Notes: generated by a model from the letters alone, not told the origin. A DNA stretch of 64,000 bases from Cupriavidus metallidurans CH34 (GCF_000196015.1 NC_007974.2:2516085-2580084); one strand, 5' to 3'; shown: positions 46,294 to 56,191, counted from the stretch's first letter. Numbers and translations are program-made.

Positions 46294-46310
46294 GCGTACC
46301 CGTTTCTGCG
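46294..46310 (-). repeat. Dispersed 17-mer between edd and mscS
   Basis: On minus: CGCAGAAACGGGTACGC, followed by TTTC, and preceded by GTA. Lies between convergent stops, so it cannot be a promoter element of either gene. Confidence 0.9.
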
Positions 46311-46366
46311 TACGATTCTTGCGCGCGTTTTGTACGCGTTTTGCCCGCGTTTCGCGTGCGTGTGGG

Positions 46367-47221
46367 TTACGCCCGGGCGGCGTCGCCGCTCTCTGGCCTG
46401 CGTACCTCCTGCACGGGTACGGCCAGGCGGCAACCGGCATCCTCTAGCCGCTGTTGCAGCCGGCCGAAGAAGCCATATTGGACGTTCCAGAAGTCGCCGC
46501 TGTTCGTCCAGTAGCGCGCGTTCAGCGTGATGCCCCGGTCGGTGTAGCGGGTCACCATGACTTCGGGCCTCGGCTCGGGCAGCAGGCGTGACTCCTCGGC
46601 CATCATGGCCTTGAGCGCATCGAGGCCCGCCTGAATGTCGCTGTCGAACGTGACGATGGCCTCGATGTCCAGGCGGCGCGTCGGGTTCTCGCTGTAGTTG
46701 GTGATGGCGCTGCCCCAGATCTTGCCGTTCGGCACGCGCATGCAAACGCCATCGGCCGTCGTCAACTCGGTCATGAAGAGGCCGGTTTCGCGCACCGTGC
46801 CCGCCACGCCCTGCGCGTCGATGTACTGCCCGACGCGGAACGGCCGCAGCAGCACCAGCATGATGCCGGCCGCGATGTTCTGCAGCGTGCCTTGCAACGC
46901 CAGCCCGATCGCCAGGCCGGCGGCACCCAGCATCGCGATGATGCTGGCGGTCTGCACACCAAACTGCGACAGCACCAGCACGATGGTCAGGATCCGGATG
47001 ATCCATTGCGCCACCGCGGTCAGCATCGGCCTCAGGGTGTCGTCGATGTAGGTGCGCTGCAGCGCCCGCGTCAACGCCCGGCTGACGCGGCCGGACAACC
47101 ACCACCCGCCAACCAGTATCGCCAGCGCAGCCAGCAGGTTCAGCCCCTGGCTAACCGCGAATTGCGCGAGATAGGTCCAGGTGGCCTCGACTTTGGCGGC
47201 ATCAATGAATTTCAGGTCCAT
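46367..47221 (-). CDS. mscS: MscS-family mechanosensitive channel
   Basis: 284 aa, the usual length of MscS. Three helices, the pore-lining one being AGLAIGLALQGTLQNIAAGI (about residues 96-115), then the beta domain LLRPFRVGQYIDAQGVAGTV and a C-terminal domain with GITLNARYWT. The ATG at 47221 has AAGGAG ahead. Relieves osmotic down-shock. Convergent with edd, and preceded by a dispersed 17-mer at 47300-47316. Confidence 0.93.
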   Translation of the reverse strand: MDLKFIDAAKVEATWTYLAQFAVSQGLNLLAALAILVGGWWLSGRVSRALTRALQRTYIDDTLRPMLTAVAQWIIRILTIVLVLSQFGVQTASIIAMLGAAGLAIGLALQGTLQNIAAGIMLVLLRPFRVGQYIDAQGVAGTVRETGLFMTELTTADGVCMRVPNGKIWGSAITNYSENPTRRLDIEAIVTFDSDIQAGLDALKAMMAEESRLLPEPRPEVMVTRYTDRGITLNARYWTNSGDFWNVQYGFFGRLQQRLEDAGCRLAVPVQEVRRPESGDAARA

Positions 47222-47299
47222 CCGTCGGCTCCTTCCTTTCAGGGCAAAGCTCGTAGACACCCGTCGGACCGAGACGTTCCGGATCGGTCTTCAGCAAAA

Positions 47300-47316
47300 G
47301 CGTACCCATTTCTGCG
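47300..47316 (-). repeat. Dispersed 17-mer upstream of mscS
   Basis: On minus: CGCAGAAATGGGTACGC, followed by TTTT. Between mscS and the araC-type gene, both on the minus strand. Confidence 0.9.
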
Positions 47317-47351
47317 TGACGCAGTGCAGCGAAGCGGCCTAAATGTGCGCC

Positions 47352-48269
47352 TTACGATCCCTGAGAGGCCGAAATAGACGGTAGTGCGCCCATTCCAGAC
47401 GCACGCGCTTGTCCCGGCGTCACCCCATAGGCGGCGCGGAACCTGTTGTTGAAATGGCTGGCGGAGGCAAAGCCAGCCTGGTCGGCTACCTGTTGCAACG
47501 AGAGCCGCCGGTCGCCCAGCAGCCCGCACGCCCGTGACAGCCGCGCGCGCATGATCCAGACATGCGGGGGCATTCCGAATGAAATGCGGAACATGCGCGC
47601 GAAGTGGTACTCAGACAGATCCGCCAGCGCGGCCAGGTCTCCGAGCGTGGGATTAGCGGCCGGATGGGCGTGAACCCACTCCGTCACACGCCGACGCGCG
47701 GCGGCGGAAAGACCGCCGCGCCAGTCGACCGAAGGCTGGCGCGTACCGTGTGACAGCAGCATCCGCGTCACTGCCTCGTGCGCCATCGCATTGGCGGCCA
47801 TGCGCATGTCGGGCGCTTCCCAGTCGAGCGCAACCATCTGGCGGGTCAGCGCGACCAGCGCATCGTCCTCGGCAAACAGACGGTCCTGCAACTGCAGCGC
47901 GCGTGGCTCCATGTCCAGCACACGCACGCAGTGCCAGGCCAGATGCTCGGGCTGGAAGTAGAGATGCATGAAGCGCTGCGTGCCGCCGACGTGCCAGCGA
48001 GACTCATGGTCGGCAGGCAGCAGGCACAGGCGGTCGGGCGCGCCCTTGCGGTCGGGTGCGTCGCGCCGGTACGTCGAGAAGCCGCCTTCGAGGTAGACCG
48101 ACATCGTGTGATGGCCGGGCCGCGCATACGCGGTGTCGTCCATCCGGTTGCGCCAGAGCGCGAGGCCAAACCCGTCACCCAGCGCGCAGGCACGCTCCAG
48201 CGACGCACGCGATTGCGTGAGCGCGGAGAACACCGCGTTGTCATGGAGGGGTGTGGAGGGGGCGGACAT
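47352..48269 (-). CDS. AraC-family transcriptional regulator
   Basis: 305 aa. An N-terminal cupin-like sensing region (LPADHESRWHVGGTQRFMHL) and C-terminal double helix-turn-helix (TLGDLAALADLSEYHFARMF and SLQQVADQAGFASASHFNNRF, about residues 205-295). Followed on minus by nothing for mscS, preceded by an EntS-like exporter 71 bases upstream. Because it sits beside an exporter and two TonB receptors, it may be a siderophore-responsive activator; this is an inference. Confidence 0.9.
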   Translation of the reverse strand: MSAPSTPLHDNAVFSALTQSRASLERACALGDGFGLALWRNRMDDTAYARPGHHTMSVYLEGGFSTYRRDAPDRKGAPDRLCLLPADHESRWHVGGTQRFMHLYFQPEHLAWHCVRVLDMEPRALQLQDRLFAEDDALVALTRQMVALDWEAPDMRMAANAMAHEAVTRMLLSHGTRQPSVDWRGGLSAAARRRVTEWVHAHPAANPTLGDLAALADLSEYHFARMFRISFGMPPHVWIMRARLSRACGLLGDRRLSLQQVADQAGFASASHFNNRFRAAYGVTPGQARASGMGALPSISASQGS

Positions 48270-48296
48270 TGGGCGACTATAGCGCGATCACCGGCG

Positions 48297-48313
48297 CGCA
48301 GAAACGGGTACGC
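48297..48313 (+). repeat. Dispersed 17-mer between the AraC gene and the MFS exporter
   Basis: On plus: CGCAGAAACGGGTACGC, followed by TTTT. Opposite orientation to most copies on this side. Confidence 0.9.
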
Positions 48314-48340
48314 TTTTCTGCCGGCGAGCGGCCATGCCGC

Positions 48341-49600
48341 TCAGCTTGCCTTGGCCGGATGATGGTCGTGCAGGCGATCACGCTCGGTGAGGTTCGGGAA
48401 CAGGCGCATCCACGCCACCACCACGATCAGCGTGCCGACACCACCCAGCAGGACCGCGCCAACCGGCCCGAGCAGCGCGGCGGTCACCCCGGATTCGAAC
48501 TCGCCAAGCTGGTTGGAAGCGCCGATGAACACCGAATTCACCGCGCCCACGCGTCCGCGCATGTCATCGGGGGTGTCGAGCTGCACCAGCGTCTGGCGCA
48601 CCACGACGCTGATCATGTCTGAAGCACCGAGCACCACGAGCGCTGCCATCGACAACGGCAGCCATTTGGAAACGCCGAACACCATCGTCGCCAGACCAAA
48701 GATCGCCACGGCCGTGAACATCACGCGCCCAACGCGACGGTTGAGCGGGTTGCGGGCCAGCCAGAGCGCGGTGGTCAACGCGCCGATCGCGGGCGCCGAG
48801 CGCAGCAGGCCAAGACCCCACGGACCGGTATGCAGGATGTCGCGCGCGTAGATCGGCAGCAGCGCCGTGGCGCCGCCGAGCAGCACCGCGAACAGGTCCA
48901 GCGACACCGCGCCCAGCAGCACCTGATGGCTTCGGATATAGGCAAATCCGGCGAACAGGGTCTTGAGGCTGGCCTGCGCGGTCATCCGCTGCGCGGCCTG
49001 CCGGAGCTTCAGCGTTGTGACCAGGATCGCGGCAATCGCGAACAGCGCGGCGCTGATCGAATAGACCACACCGGGCCCCGCTACGTAGGCAAAGCCACCC
49101 AGCGCCGGCCCGATGATGATCGCGGTCTGCCCCGCCGAACTCGACAACGCCACGGCGCGCGGCAACTGGCGTGACGTCACCACGCTGGGCAGCAATGCCT
49201 GGAGCGTGGGGGTTTCAAAGGCGCGGCATCCGCCGATCGCTGCAACGAACAGGAAGATGTGCTCGCTCGTGACCCAGCCCGAGAAACTCGCCGCGGCCAT
49301 CAATGCCGCGATCAGCGCTTCCAGCACCTGACAGGTACGCACCACGATGCGGCGATCGAACCGGTCCGCCACATGACCCGACATCAGCAGCAGGACGATC
49401 GACGGCAGAAACTGCACCAGCCCGACCATGCCGAGCATGAACGGATCGCGCGTCAGGTCATACATCTGCCAGCCGACGGCGACAGTGAAGATTTGATAGG
49501 CGATGGTGGTGCAAAGCCGGGCGAACCAGAAATGCCGGAAAGCAGGATCACGAAAAACGGTTTGCGGCTCGTCAGCCGCTTGCGCGGGGGCGGTGGACAT
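48341..49600 (-). CDS. MFS transporter, enterobactin exporter EntS-like
   Basis: 419 aa, about 12 helices. FWFARLCTTIAYQIFTVAVG and SGHVADRFDRRIVVRTCQVL fit the EntS/DUF894 group that exports siderophores or drugs. I take the ATG at 49600 (MSTAPAQAADEPQTVFRDPAF); the longer frame to 49747 covers the conserved ATCAAC element of the TonB promoter. Upstream of the AraC-type gene in the same direction. Next to two TonB receptors it is probably linked to siderophore traffic. Confidence 0.86.
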   Translation of the reverse strand: MSTAPAQAADEPQTVFRDPAFRHFWFARLCTTIAYQIFTVAVGWQMYDLTRDPFMLGMVGLVQFLPSIVLLLMSGHVADRFDRRIVVRTCQVLEALIAALMAAASFSGWVTSEHIFLFVAAIGGCRAFETPTLQALLPSVVTSRQLPRAVALSSSAGQTAIIIGPALGGFAYVAGPGVVYSISAALFAIAAILVTTLKLRQAAQRMTAQASLKTLFAGFAYIRSHQVLLGAVSLDLFAVLLGGATALLPIYARDILHTGPWGLGLLRSAPAIGALTTALWLARNPLNRRVGRVMFTAVAIFGLATMVFGVSKWLPLSMAALVVLGASDMISVVVRQTLVQLDTPDDMRGRVGAVNSVFIGASNQLGEFESGVTAALLGPVGAVLLGGVGTLIVVVAWMRLFPNLTERDRLHDHHPAKAS

Positions 49601-49749
49601 TGGGTGTATCGGCGCTCGAAGGAGCACGTCGGAGATGTTTCGGCAGCATATTTGGTGTGCTGCGAGGCGGGAAGCGCACGAATGCGTGCACTTGGACACA
49701 AAGGTGGTGATTCTAAACGAGGCGGTCGGGAAGTGCTGACGCTTCATGT

Positions 49750-49761
49750 ATCAACGTTGAT
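49750..49761. promoter_or_regulatory. Palindromic activator-type element ahead of the first TonB receptor
   Basis: ATCAACGTTGAT, in the larger block ATGTATCAACGTTGATGCA. Matches a block ahead of the second receptor (52169-52180) at 14 of 15 comparable positions and lies 47 bases before the Fur-like box. Confidence 0.6.
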
Positions 49762-49807
49762 GCATTGATGTAGTGCCTTCGGGCAGGAACTTGAGAAAGC
49801 ACAAAGT

Positions 49808-49828
49808 AAATGCGAACCATTCGCATTT
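49808..49828. promoter_or_regulatory. Fur-like box of the first TonB receptor
   Basis: AAATGCGAA-CCA-TTCGCATTT is a perfect 9-3-9 inverted repeat and lies right before a TATACT -10 box (49828-49833). The -35 region is poor, which suits activation by a second factor. Confidence 0.65.
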
Positions 49829-49874
49829 ATACTCGCCCAGCCTTGTGCCTTATGGCTCGCTTTTTGCCACGCCA

Positions 49875-52070
49875 ATGTCGCACCGGGCACATGTCAATGC
49901 TTCCCGGATATCCATTGTGCTGCCAGCATTCCGCCTTGCCTTCTGCGCGACCAGCGTCGCGCTTCTCACCCTCCCCCTCTCCTCCCAATCCCAAACCCCA
50001 CCAGCCGCGAGCGCGGGCAACGAAGCCACGCTCAAGACCGTGACCGTGGTGGGCAACTGGCTTGAGGCCCCAAATGAGGAAAAGGTCCTCGAGCACCCCG
50101 GCGCCCGGACCATCATCGCCCGGGAAGCCATCGCCGAGACAGGGGCCAACAATGTGCGCGATGTGCTGCGCCAGGTGCCTGGTGTCCAGGTACGGGACAA
50201 CAACGGCACAGGCGGCAGCGATATCTCGCTGAACGTGGGCGTGCGCGGGTTGACCTCGCGGCTCTCCCCCCGTTCGACGATCCTGATGGATGGCGTGCCG
50301 GTGGCCGTGGCGCCCTACGGGCAGCCGCAACTGTCCATGGCGCCGCTGTCCCTGGGCAATCTGGAAGCGGTGGACGTGGTCCGTGGCGCGGGTTCGGTGC
50401 GATACGGTCCGCAGAACGTCGGCGGCATCATCAGCTTCGTGACACGGGCGATCCCCAAGACCTTCGCGGCCGACGCGTCTGTCTCCACCGACATCTACAG
50501 CTACGGCAGCAGCATCAAGGCCAACCCCACCGCCTTCATCGGCGGCACCAATGACAATGGCCTCGGTGGCGCCCTGCTCTACTCGGGCGTGCACGGCAGC
50601 GGCTATCGCGAGAACAATGACAACGTTGATATCGATGACCTGATGCTCAAGGGCGCCTACCGGATCTCCAAGACCGACGAACTCTCGGCTGCGTTCCACT
50701 ACTACGACGCACACGCCGGTATGCCGGGCGGCCTGACACCGCAGCAGTTCGCGGACGATCCCTTCCAGTCCACACGTCCGTACGACAGTTTCTCGGGCCG
50801 GCGCTCTGATTACTCCTTCAAGTACGCGCACAACGACAACAACCGCAATTTCGAAGTGCTGATGTACTACACCAGCAGCTTCCGCGGGAGCGCGCTGGAG
50901 CAACCGCGCAGAAACACCACGCCACAGCGTCTCCGCCTGACCACCTCGCCACGGAACTACCATGTGTTCGCCATCGAGCCGCGCTACTCGCAATTGTTCC
51001 GCACCGGGAGCATCAGCAACGAGATAAGCGTCGGCTACCGTTACCTGCGCGAGGGCAGCGAGGAAAAAGCCACGCGTACCGCCTTTTACGCCCCGGGCAG
51101 CGTCTATGCGCCCGATTTGCCGGCACCCGTGTATCAGTGGCGCACGGGCGGCACTACGGCCAATGCGTTCTACGTCGACGATACGATCAATGTCGGCAAC
51201 TGGACCATCACGCCGGGTCTGCGCTACGAATTCATCCGCACGAACCTGACTGACCACTTCACTGGCGTCAGGCGGGACGTATCGGCCGACGAACCGCTGC
51301 CATCGTTGTCCATGCTCTACCACCTCAGCGACAAATGGACGGCATTTGCCAACGCAGGCGTATCGTTCGGTCCGCTGCAGTACTTCCAGATCGCGTCGAC
51401 CACGAACGGTCTGAAGCCCGAGAAGGCGAAGACCTATGAAATTGGCACGCACTTCGATGGCGTCAACGGCTGGGGCGGGGAGCTAACGCTATTCAATATC
51501 GACTTCGATGACGAACTGCAGCTTCAGGGAGGCCGCGGCGGCGCGCTCGATGCGTGGACGAACCTCGGCGCCACCACCCATCGCGGTGTCGAATCGGGCC
51601 TGCGCTTCGACTTCGGCTCGCTGACGAATACGCTGGCCGGCCTGACCGCCTATGCCACCTACACGTTCACGGACGCCACCTACCAGCAAGGCGCATTCGC
51701 TGGACGCGATCTCCCCTTCTATTCGCGCCATGTGGCCACGCTGGGAATGCGATATGTGCGCAACCGCTGGGCTTTCAATGTGGACGGCTTCGCGCAGTCG
51801 AAACAACGCTCGCCAGGCAATCCGGCGCAATCGACTGTGTATCAAACCCAGGAATCGTCAGACGGCGCACTCGGCGACATCCCCGGCTATGCGCTGATGA
51901 ACGTGCGCGTGGGATACGACTTCGGCAAGACCGCGCAGAACCTGAAGCTGGTGCTCGGCATCAAGAACGTCTTCGATCGCCGCTATTACACGCGCTCCAA
52001 CGACAACAACCTGGGTATGTACGTGGGTATGCCCCGCACGGTCTATTTGCAGGCGTCGCTGGCGTACTGA
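49875..52070 (+). CDS. TonB-dependent outer-membrane receptor, FecA-like (first of a tandem pair)
   Basis: About 731 aa. A signal peptide (from MSHRAHVNASRISIVLPAFR to SQSQT) precedes a TonB box LKTVTVVGN, a plug domain (DVLRQVPGVQVRDNNGTGGS, GLTSRLSPRSTILMDGVP, DVVRGAGSVRYGPQNVGGII) and a long beta barrel ending LQASLAY with aromatic end. FecA-like receptors take up ferric citrate or xenosiderophores. The N-terminal start is uncertain; 49875 has no strong ribosome site. The neighbouring copy is very similar, so this is a duplication. Confidence 0.9.
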   Translation: MSHRAHVNASRISIVLPAFRLAFCATSVALLTLPLSSQSQTPPAASAGNEATLKTVTVVGNWLEAPNEEKVLEHPGARTIIAREAIAETGANNVRDVLRQVPGVQVRDNNGTGGSDISLNVGVRGLTSRLSPRSTILMDGVPVAVAPYGQPQLSMAPLSLGNLEAVDVVRGAGSVRYGPQNVGGIISFVTRAIPKTFAADASVSTDIYSYGSSIKANPTAFIGGTNDNGLGGALLYSGVHGSGYRENNDNVDIDDLMLKGAYRISKTDELSAAFHYYDAHAGMPGGLTPQQFADDPFQSTRPYDSFSGRRSDYSFKYAHNDNNRNFEVLMYYTSSFRGSALEQPRRNTTPQRLRLTTSPRNYHVFAIEPRYSQLFRTGSISNEISVGYRYLREGSEEKATRTAFYAPGSVYAPDLPAPVYQWRTGGTTANAFYVDDTINVGNWTITPGLRYEFIRTNLTDHFTGVRRDVSADEPLPSLSMLYHLSDKWTAFANAGVSFGPLQYFQIASTTNGLKPEKAKTYEIGTHFDGVNGWGGELTLFNIDFDDELQLQGGRGGALDAWTNLGATTHRGVESGLRFDFGSLTNTLAGLTAYATYTFTDATYQQGAFAGRDLPFYSRHVATLGMRYVRNRWAFNVDGFAQSKQRSPGNPAQSTVYQTQESSDGALGDIPGYALMNVRVGYDFGKTAQNLKLVLGIKNVFDRRYYTRSNDNNLGMYVGMPRTVYLQASLAY

Positions 52071-52168
52071 CGATTCCCGAGCACCGGATTGGCAACGCAT
52101 GCGGTTGGCGCCGCGAACCATGTCGAGCGACAACGGAGGCAAGCCGGGCCGCCTGCAATCTTATATGT

Positions 52169-52180
52169 ATCAACATTGAT
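52169..52180. promoter_or_regulatory. Palindromic element ahead of the second TonB receptor
   Basis: ATCAACATTGAT, in ATGTATCAACATTGATCCA, a copy of the element at 49750-49761. It also lies inside a larger GTATC...GATAC dyad. Confidence 0.6.
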
Positions 52181-52223
52181 CCAATCACGATACATGTTCG
52201 ACAACATTCGCCGCTGGATGTGT

Positions 52224-52244
52224 AATTGCAAATCATTCCTATTT
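52224..52244. promoter_or_regulatory. Fur-like box of the second TonB receptor
   Basis: AATTGCAAATCATTCCTATTT is a fair match to AT-rich Fur boxes but is not fully symmetric. Spacing to the palindromic element is 43 bases, against 46 for the first receptor. Confidence 0.5.
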
Positions 52245-52331
52245 AAGACTTAAAGGCCTTATGACGCAGTTCGTGCGTTTCGCGACGCGCTGCGCTGCGC
52301 ACCATCAGGCCCTTGCATTTACCTACCTCGG

Positions 52332-54485
52332 ATGTTCACTGTGCTGCCAGCTTTTCGCCTGACCCTTTGCGCCACCGGCGTCGCCCTACTCGCCCTTCCT
52401 CTCTCCTCCCGCTCCCAGACCGCACCGACCGCCACCCCGGCCAATGAGACCACGCTCAACACCATGACCGTGGTGGGCAACTGGCTCGAGGCCCCCAGCG
52501 AGGAAAAGGTGTTGGAGCATCCCGGTGCACGGACCATCGTCGACCGGAAGGCCATTGTCGAGACGGGCGCCAATAACGTGCGCGACGTGCTGAAACGCGT
52601 GCCCGGCGTGCAAGTGCAGGACAACAATGGCACAGGCGGCAGCGATATCTCGCTAAACGTGGGCGTGCGCGGGCTGACCTCGCGGCTCTCCCCCCGTTCG
52701 ACGATCCTGATGGATGGCGTGCCTGTGGCCGCAGCGCCTTATGGACAGCCACAACTGTCAATGGCTCCTACGTCGCTGGGCAACCTCGCGGCAGTCGACG
52801 TGGTGCGTGGCGCGGGTTCAGTGCGATACGGCCCGCAGAACGTGGGCGGCATCATCAACTTCGTGACGCGCCCGATCCCCAGAACCTTCGCGGCTGACGC
52901 GTCGGTCTCCACCGACATCTACAGCCACGGCAGCAACATCAAGGCCAACCCCACGGCCTTCATCGGCGGCACCAACGACAACGGTCTCGGTGGCGCCCTG
53001 CTCTACTCGGGCGTGCATGGCAATGGCTACCGCGAGAGCAATGACAACGTCGATATCGACGACCTGATGCTCAAGGGCGCCTACCGGATCTCCAAGACCG
53101 ACGAGCTCTCGGCCGCCTTCCACTACTACGAAGCGCACGCCGGAATGCCGGGGGGCCTCACGCCGGAGCAATTCGCGGCTAACCCGTTCCAGTCCACGCG
53201 CCCGTATGACGATTTCACAGGCCGCCGTACGGACTTCTCGCTCAAGTACGCGCACAACGACAACAACCGCAAGTTCGAAGTCCTGACGTACTACACCGAC
53301 AGCTTTCGCGGCAGCACACTCGAGCGGCAAAACGGCGGCCGGATGCTGCTGACCAAATCGCCGCGCGGCTATCACGTGTTCGCGATCGAGCCGCGCTACT
53401 CGCAGCTGTTCCGCACCGGCAGCGTCAGCAACGAGGTTAGCGTCGGCTATCGCTATTTGCGCGAGGCCAGTTCCGAACGGACAACACGCACGGCCTTCTA
53501 CACGCCGGGCAGCGTGTACGCGCCCAACCTGCCTGGCAACCTGTACCAGTCCAGCGACGGCAGCACCACGGCCAACGCGATCTACATCGACGACACCATC
53601 AACTGGGGCAAGTGGACGATCACGCCGGGCCTGCGCTACGAGTTCATCCGCTCGAACATCACGGACAACATGATCGGCAAGCGAACCGACAACTCGGCGA
53701 ACGAGCCGCTGCCGTCGGTCTCGGTGATGTACCACGTCACCGACAACTGGACCGCCTTCGCCAATGCGGGCGTTTCGTTCGGGCCCGTCCAGTACTCGCA
53801 GATCAACCGCACCACTAACGGTCTGACGCCCGAGAAGGCGAAGACCTATGAAATCGGCACGCACTTTCATGACGTGAACGGCTGGGGCGGTGAGTTGACG
53901 CTGTTCAACATCAACTTCGATGACGAACTGCAGCTGCGCGCCGGCCGGAACGGCTTGCAGGATGCGTGGACGAACCTTGGCGCGACGAAGCACCGCGGTA
54001 TGGAATCGGGCCTGCGCTTCGACTTCGGCTCGCTGACGAAAAAGCTGGCCGGCCTGACCGCCTACGCCACGTACACGTTCACGGACGCCACCTACCAGCA
54101 AGGCGCGTTCGCTGGCCGCGACCTGCCCTTCTATTCGCGCCACGTGGCCACGCTGGGGATGCGATACGTGCGCAACCGCTGGGCTTTCAATGTGGACGGC
54201 TTCGCGCAGTCGAAGCAACACTCGTCAGGCGACCCGGCCAAAAACAACCCCATGTACCAGACGCAGCAATCGGCGGATGGCACGCTCGGCGACATTCCCG
54301 GCTATGCGCTGCTGAACATGCGCATGGGCTACGACTTCGGCAAGGCCGCGCAGAACCTGAAGCTGGCAGTCGGCATCAAGAACCTGTTCGATCGCCGCTA
54401 CTTCACGCGTTCTGTCGACAACAACCGTGGCATGTACGTCGGCATGCCGCGCACGTTCTATATCCAGGCATCGCTGGCGTACTGA
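52332..54485 (+). CDS. TonB-dependent outer-membrane receptor, FecA-like (second of a tandem pair)
   Basis: 717 aa. Signal peptide MFTVLPAFRLTLCATGVALL, TonB box LNTMTVVGN, the same plug and barrel segments as its neighbour, and a LQASLAY end. Most plug-domain segments are identical, while several barrel loops differ (for example GRNGLQDAWTNLGATKHRG), which suggests a recent duplication with changed ligand preference. Terminator follows at 54507-54540. Confidence 0.92.
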   Translation: MFTVLPAFRLTLCATGVALLALPLSSRSQTAPTATPANETTLNTMTVVGNWLEAPSEEKVLEHPGARTIVDRKAIVETGANNVRDVLKRVPGVQVQDNNGTGGSDISLNVGVRGLTSRLSPRSTILMDGVPVAAAPYGQPQLSMAPTSLGNLAAVDVVRGAGSVRYGPQNVGGIINFVTRPIPRTFAADASVSTDIYSHGSNIKANPTAFIGGTNDNGLGGALLYSGVHGNGYRESNDNVDIDDLMLKGAYRISKTDELSAAFHYYEAHAGMPGGLTPEQFAANPFQSTRPYDDFTGRRTDFSLKYAHNDNNRKFEVLTYYTDSFRGSTLERQNGGRMLLTKSPRGYHVFAIEPRYSQLFRTGSVSNEVSVGYRYLREASSERTTRTAFYTPGSVYAPNLPGNLYQSSDGSTTANAIYIDDTINWGKWTITPGLRYEFIRSNITDNMIGKRTDNSANEPLPSVSVMYHVTDNWTAFANAGVSFGPVQYSQINRTTNGLTPEKAKTYEIGTHFHDVNGWGGELTLFNINFDDELQLRAGRNGLQDAWTNLGATKHRGMESGLRFDFGSLTKKLAGLTAYATYTFTDATYQQGAFAGRDLPFYSRHVATLGMRYVRNRWAFNVDGFAQSKQHSSGDPAKNNPMYQTQQSADGTLGDIPGYALLNMRMGYDFGKAAQNLKLAVGIKNLFDRRYFTRSVDNNRGMYVGMPRTFYIQASLAY

Positions 54486-54506
54486 CAGGTCACGCCTCAC
54501 GCACCA

Positions 54507-54540
54507 ACGGAAACGGCCCGCTTCTGCGGGCCGTTTCCGT
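54507..54540. terminator. Bidirectional terminator between TonB receptor and prfC
   Basis: Stem ACGGAAACGGCCCGC (54507-54521), loop TTCT, complement at 54526-54540: 15 perfect base pairs between convergent stops. Confidence 0.85.
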
Positions 54541-54559
54541 TCTCGAACTACGCTGGGGA

Positions 54560-56191
54560 TCAGACGATCTCGCGCGTTTCCAGGAACCGGATATTCGGGA
54601 AGCGCTCCTGCGTCAGACGCAGGTTGACCATGCTTGGGGCCAGGTAGACATGGTCGCCCGCACCATCGAGCGCCACGTTGTGCCCGGCCTTGTCGATCAG
54701 CTTCTCGATTTCGGCCGGATCGCCCTTCAGCCAGCGGGCCGTGGCGCATTCGTGCGATTCAAAGATCGCGTCCACACCGTACTCGTGCTCCAGGCGGTGC
54801 GCCACCACATCGAACTGCAGCATGCCGACCGCGCCCAACACCAGATCGTTCGAAGCCAGCGGACGGAACATCTGCGTCGCGCCTTCTTCGGCAAGCTGCT
54901 GCAAACCCTTCTGCAGCTGCTTGACCTTGAGCGGGTTGTTCAGTCGCGCGCGGCGGAAGAACTCGGGCGCGAACGACGGGATGCCCGTGAAGCGCAGCGG
55001 CTCGCCTTCCGTGAACACGTCGCCGAGACGGATCGTGCCGTGGTTCGGCACGCCGATGATGTCGCCCGCGAAGGCTTCCTCAGTCGTGTTACGGTCCTGC
55101 GCCATGAAGGTGATGGCGTTGTTGATCGCGACAGTCTTGCCCTGCGACACGTGCAGCAGCTTCATGCCGCGATCGAAGCGGCCCGAGCAGACGCGCACGA
55201 ACGCAATGCGGTCGCGGTGACGCGGGTCCATGTTCGCCTGGATCTTGAATACGAAGCCGGTGAACTTGGCCTCCTCGGGCTCCACGGTGCGGCTTTCGGT
55301 CTGGCGCGCCAGCGGCGGGGGCGACAGCTCGCACAGCGCGTCGAGCAGCGACTGCACACCGAAGTTGTTGATGGCCGAGCCGAAGTAGACCGGCGACTGC
55401 TTGCCGGCCAGGAACGCTTCCTTGTCGAACGTGTGCGACGCGCCGCGCACCAGTTCCACCTCGATGCGGAGCTCCTCGGCCTGCGAGCCCAGGAGACGGT
55501 CGAGTTCCGGGTTGTCGATGCCGTCGATGATCGCCGCCGTGCCCTTCTCGCCCTTGGGGTCGAACAGCTGCACCTTGTCGTCGATCAGGTGATACACGCC
55601 ACGGAACGCCTTGCCCATGCCGATCGGCCAGGTCATCGGCGCGCACTGAATCTGGAGCACGTCCTCGATTTCATCGAGCAGTTCGATCGGCGAGCGGCCT
55701 TCTCGGTCCAGCTTGTTGATGAACGTGAGGATCGGCGTGGCGCGCAAACGGCAGACGTTGAGCAACTTGATCGTCTGCGCTTCCACGCCGTTGACCGAGT
55801 CGATCACCATCACGGCCGAATCCACGGCGGTCAGCGTGCGGTAGGTGTCTTCGGAGAAGTCCTCGTGGCCCGGCGTGTCGAGCAGGTTCACGATGTTCTC
55901 GGGCAACTCCGGACGCGCCTGATACGGGAACTGCATCACCGACGACGTCACCGAGATGCCGCGCTGCTTCTCCAGCTCCATCCAGTCCGAGGTGGCATGG
56001 CGATCGGCCTTGCGCGCGCGCACCTCGCCGGCCACCTGAATTGCGCCGCCGAACCAGAGCAGCTTCTCGGTCAGTGTGGTCTTACCCGCGTCCGGGTGGG
56101 AGATGATGGCAAATGTGCGCCGACGCGCAATTTCGGAAACGAGCGAACTCACGGCTGGGGGAACCTGGCAGGTGATATCTGGTGATGGCAA
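54560..56191 (-). CDS. prfC: Peptide chain release factor 3
   Basis: 543 aa, slightly above the usual 526-530. A GTPase that recycles RF1/RF2 from the ribosome. G1 [13 protein letters not shown], switch [13 protein letters not shown]3 [13 protein letters not shown]4 NKLD and the RF3-specific middle [18 protein letters not shown] are all present. The start at 56191 adds an unusual [14 protein letters not shown] lead; a GTG at 56152 ([11 protein letters not shown]) is nearer the family start. Preceded by a short gap from yihY. Confidence 0.95.
   Translation of the reverse strand: MPSPDITCQVPPAVSSLVSEIARRRTFAIISHPDAGKTTLTEKLLWFGGAIQVAGEVRARKADRHATSDWMELEKQRGISVTSSVMQFPYQARPELPENIVNLLDTPGHEDFSEDTYRTLTAVDSAVMVIDSVNGVEAQTIKLLNVCRLRATPILTFINKLDREGRSPIELLDEIEDVLQIQCAPMTWPIGMGKAFRGVYHLIDDKVQLFDPKGEKGTAAIIDGIDNPELDRLLGSQAEELRIEVELVRGASHTFDKEAFLAGKQSPVYFGSAINNFGVQSLLDALCELSPPPLARQTESRTVEPEEAKFTGFVFKIQANMDPRHRDRIAFVRVCSGRFDRGMKLLHVSQGKTVAINNAITFMAQDRNTTEEAFAGDIIGVPNHGTIRLGDVFTEGEPLRFTGIPSFAPEFFRRARLNNPLKVKQLQKGLQQLAEEGATQMFRPLASNDLVLGAVGMLQFDVVAHRLEHEYGVDAIFESHECATARWLKGDPAEIEKLIDKAGHNVALDGAGDHVYLAPSMVNLRLTQERFPNIRFLETREIV

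Noticed and set aside
44850..47105. 751-aa minus-strand open frame
   Set aside because: Opposite edd and out of frame with mscS; composition is the usual shadow in high-G+C genes.
49827..51452. 541-aa minus-strand open frame
   Set aside because: Opposite the first TonB receptor; shadow.
52818..54221. 467-aa minus-strand open frame
   Set aside because: Opposite the second TonB receptor; shadow.
53966..56185. 739-aa plus-strand open frame
   Set aside because: Runs across the receptor end and opposite prfC; no signal or domain.
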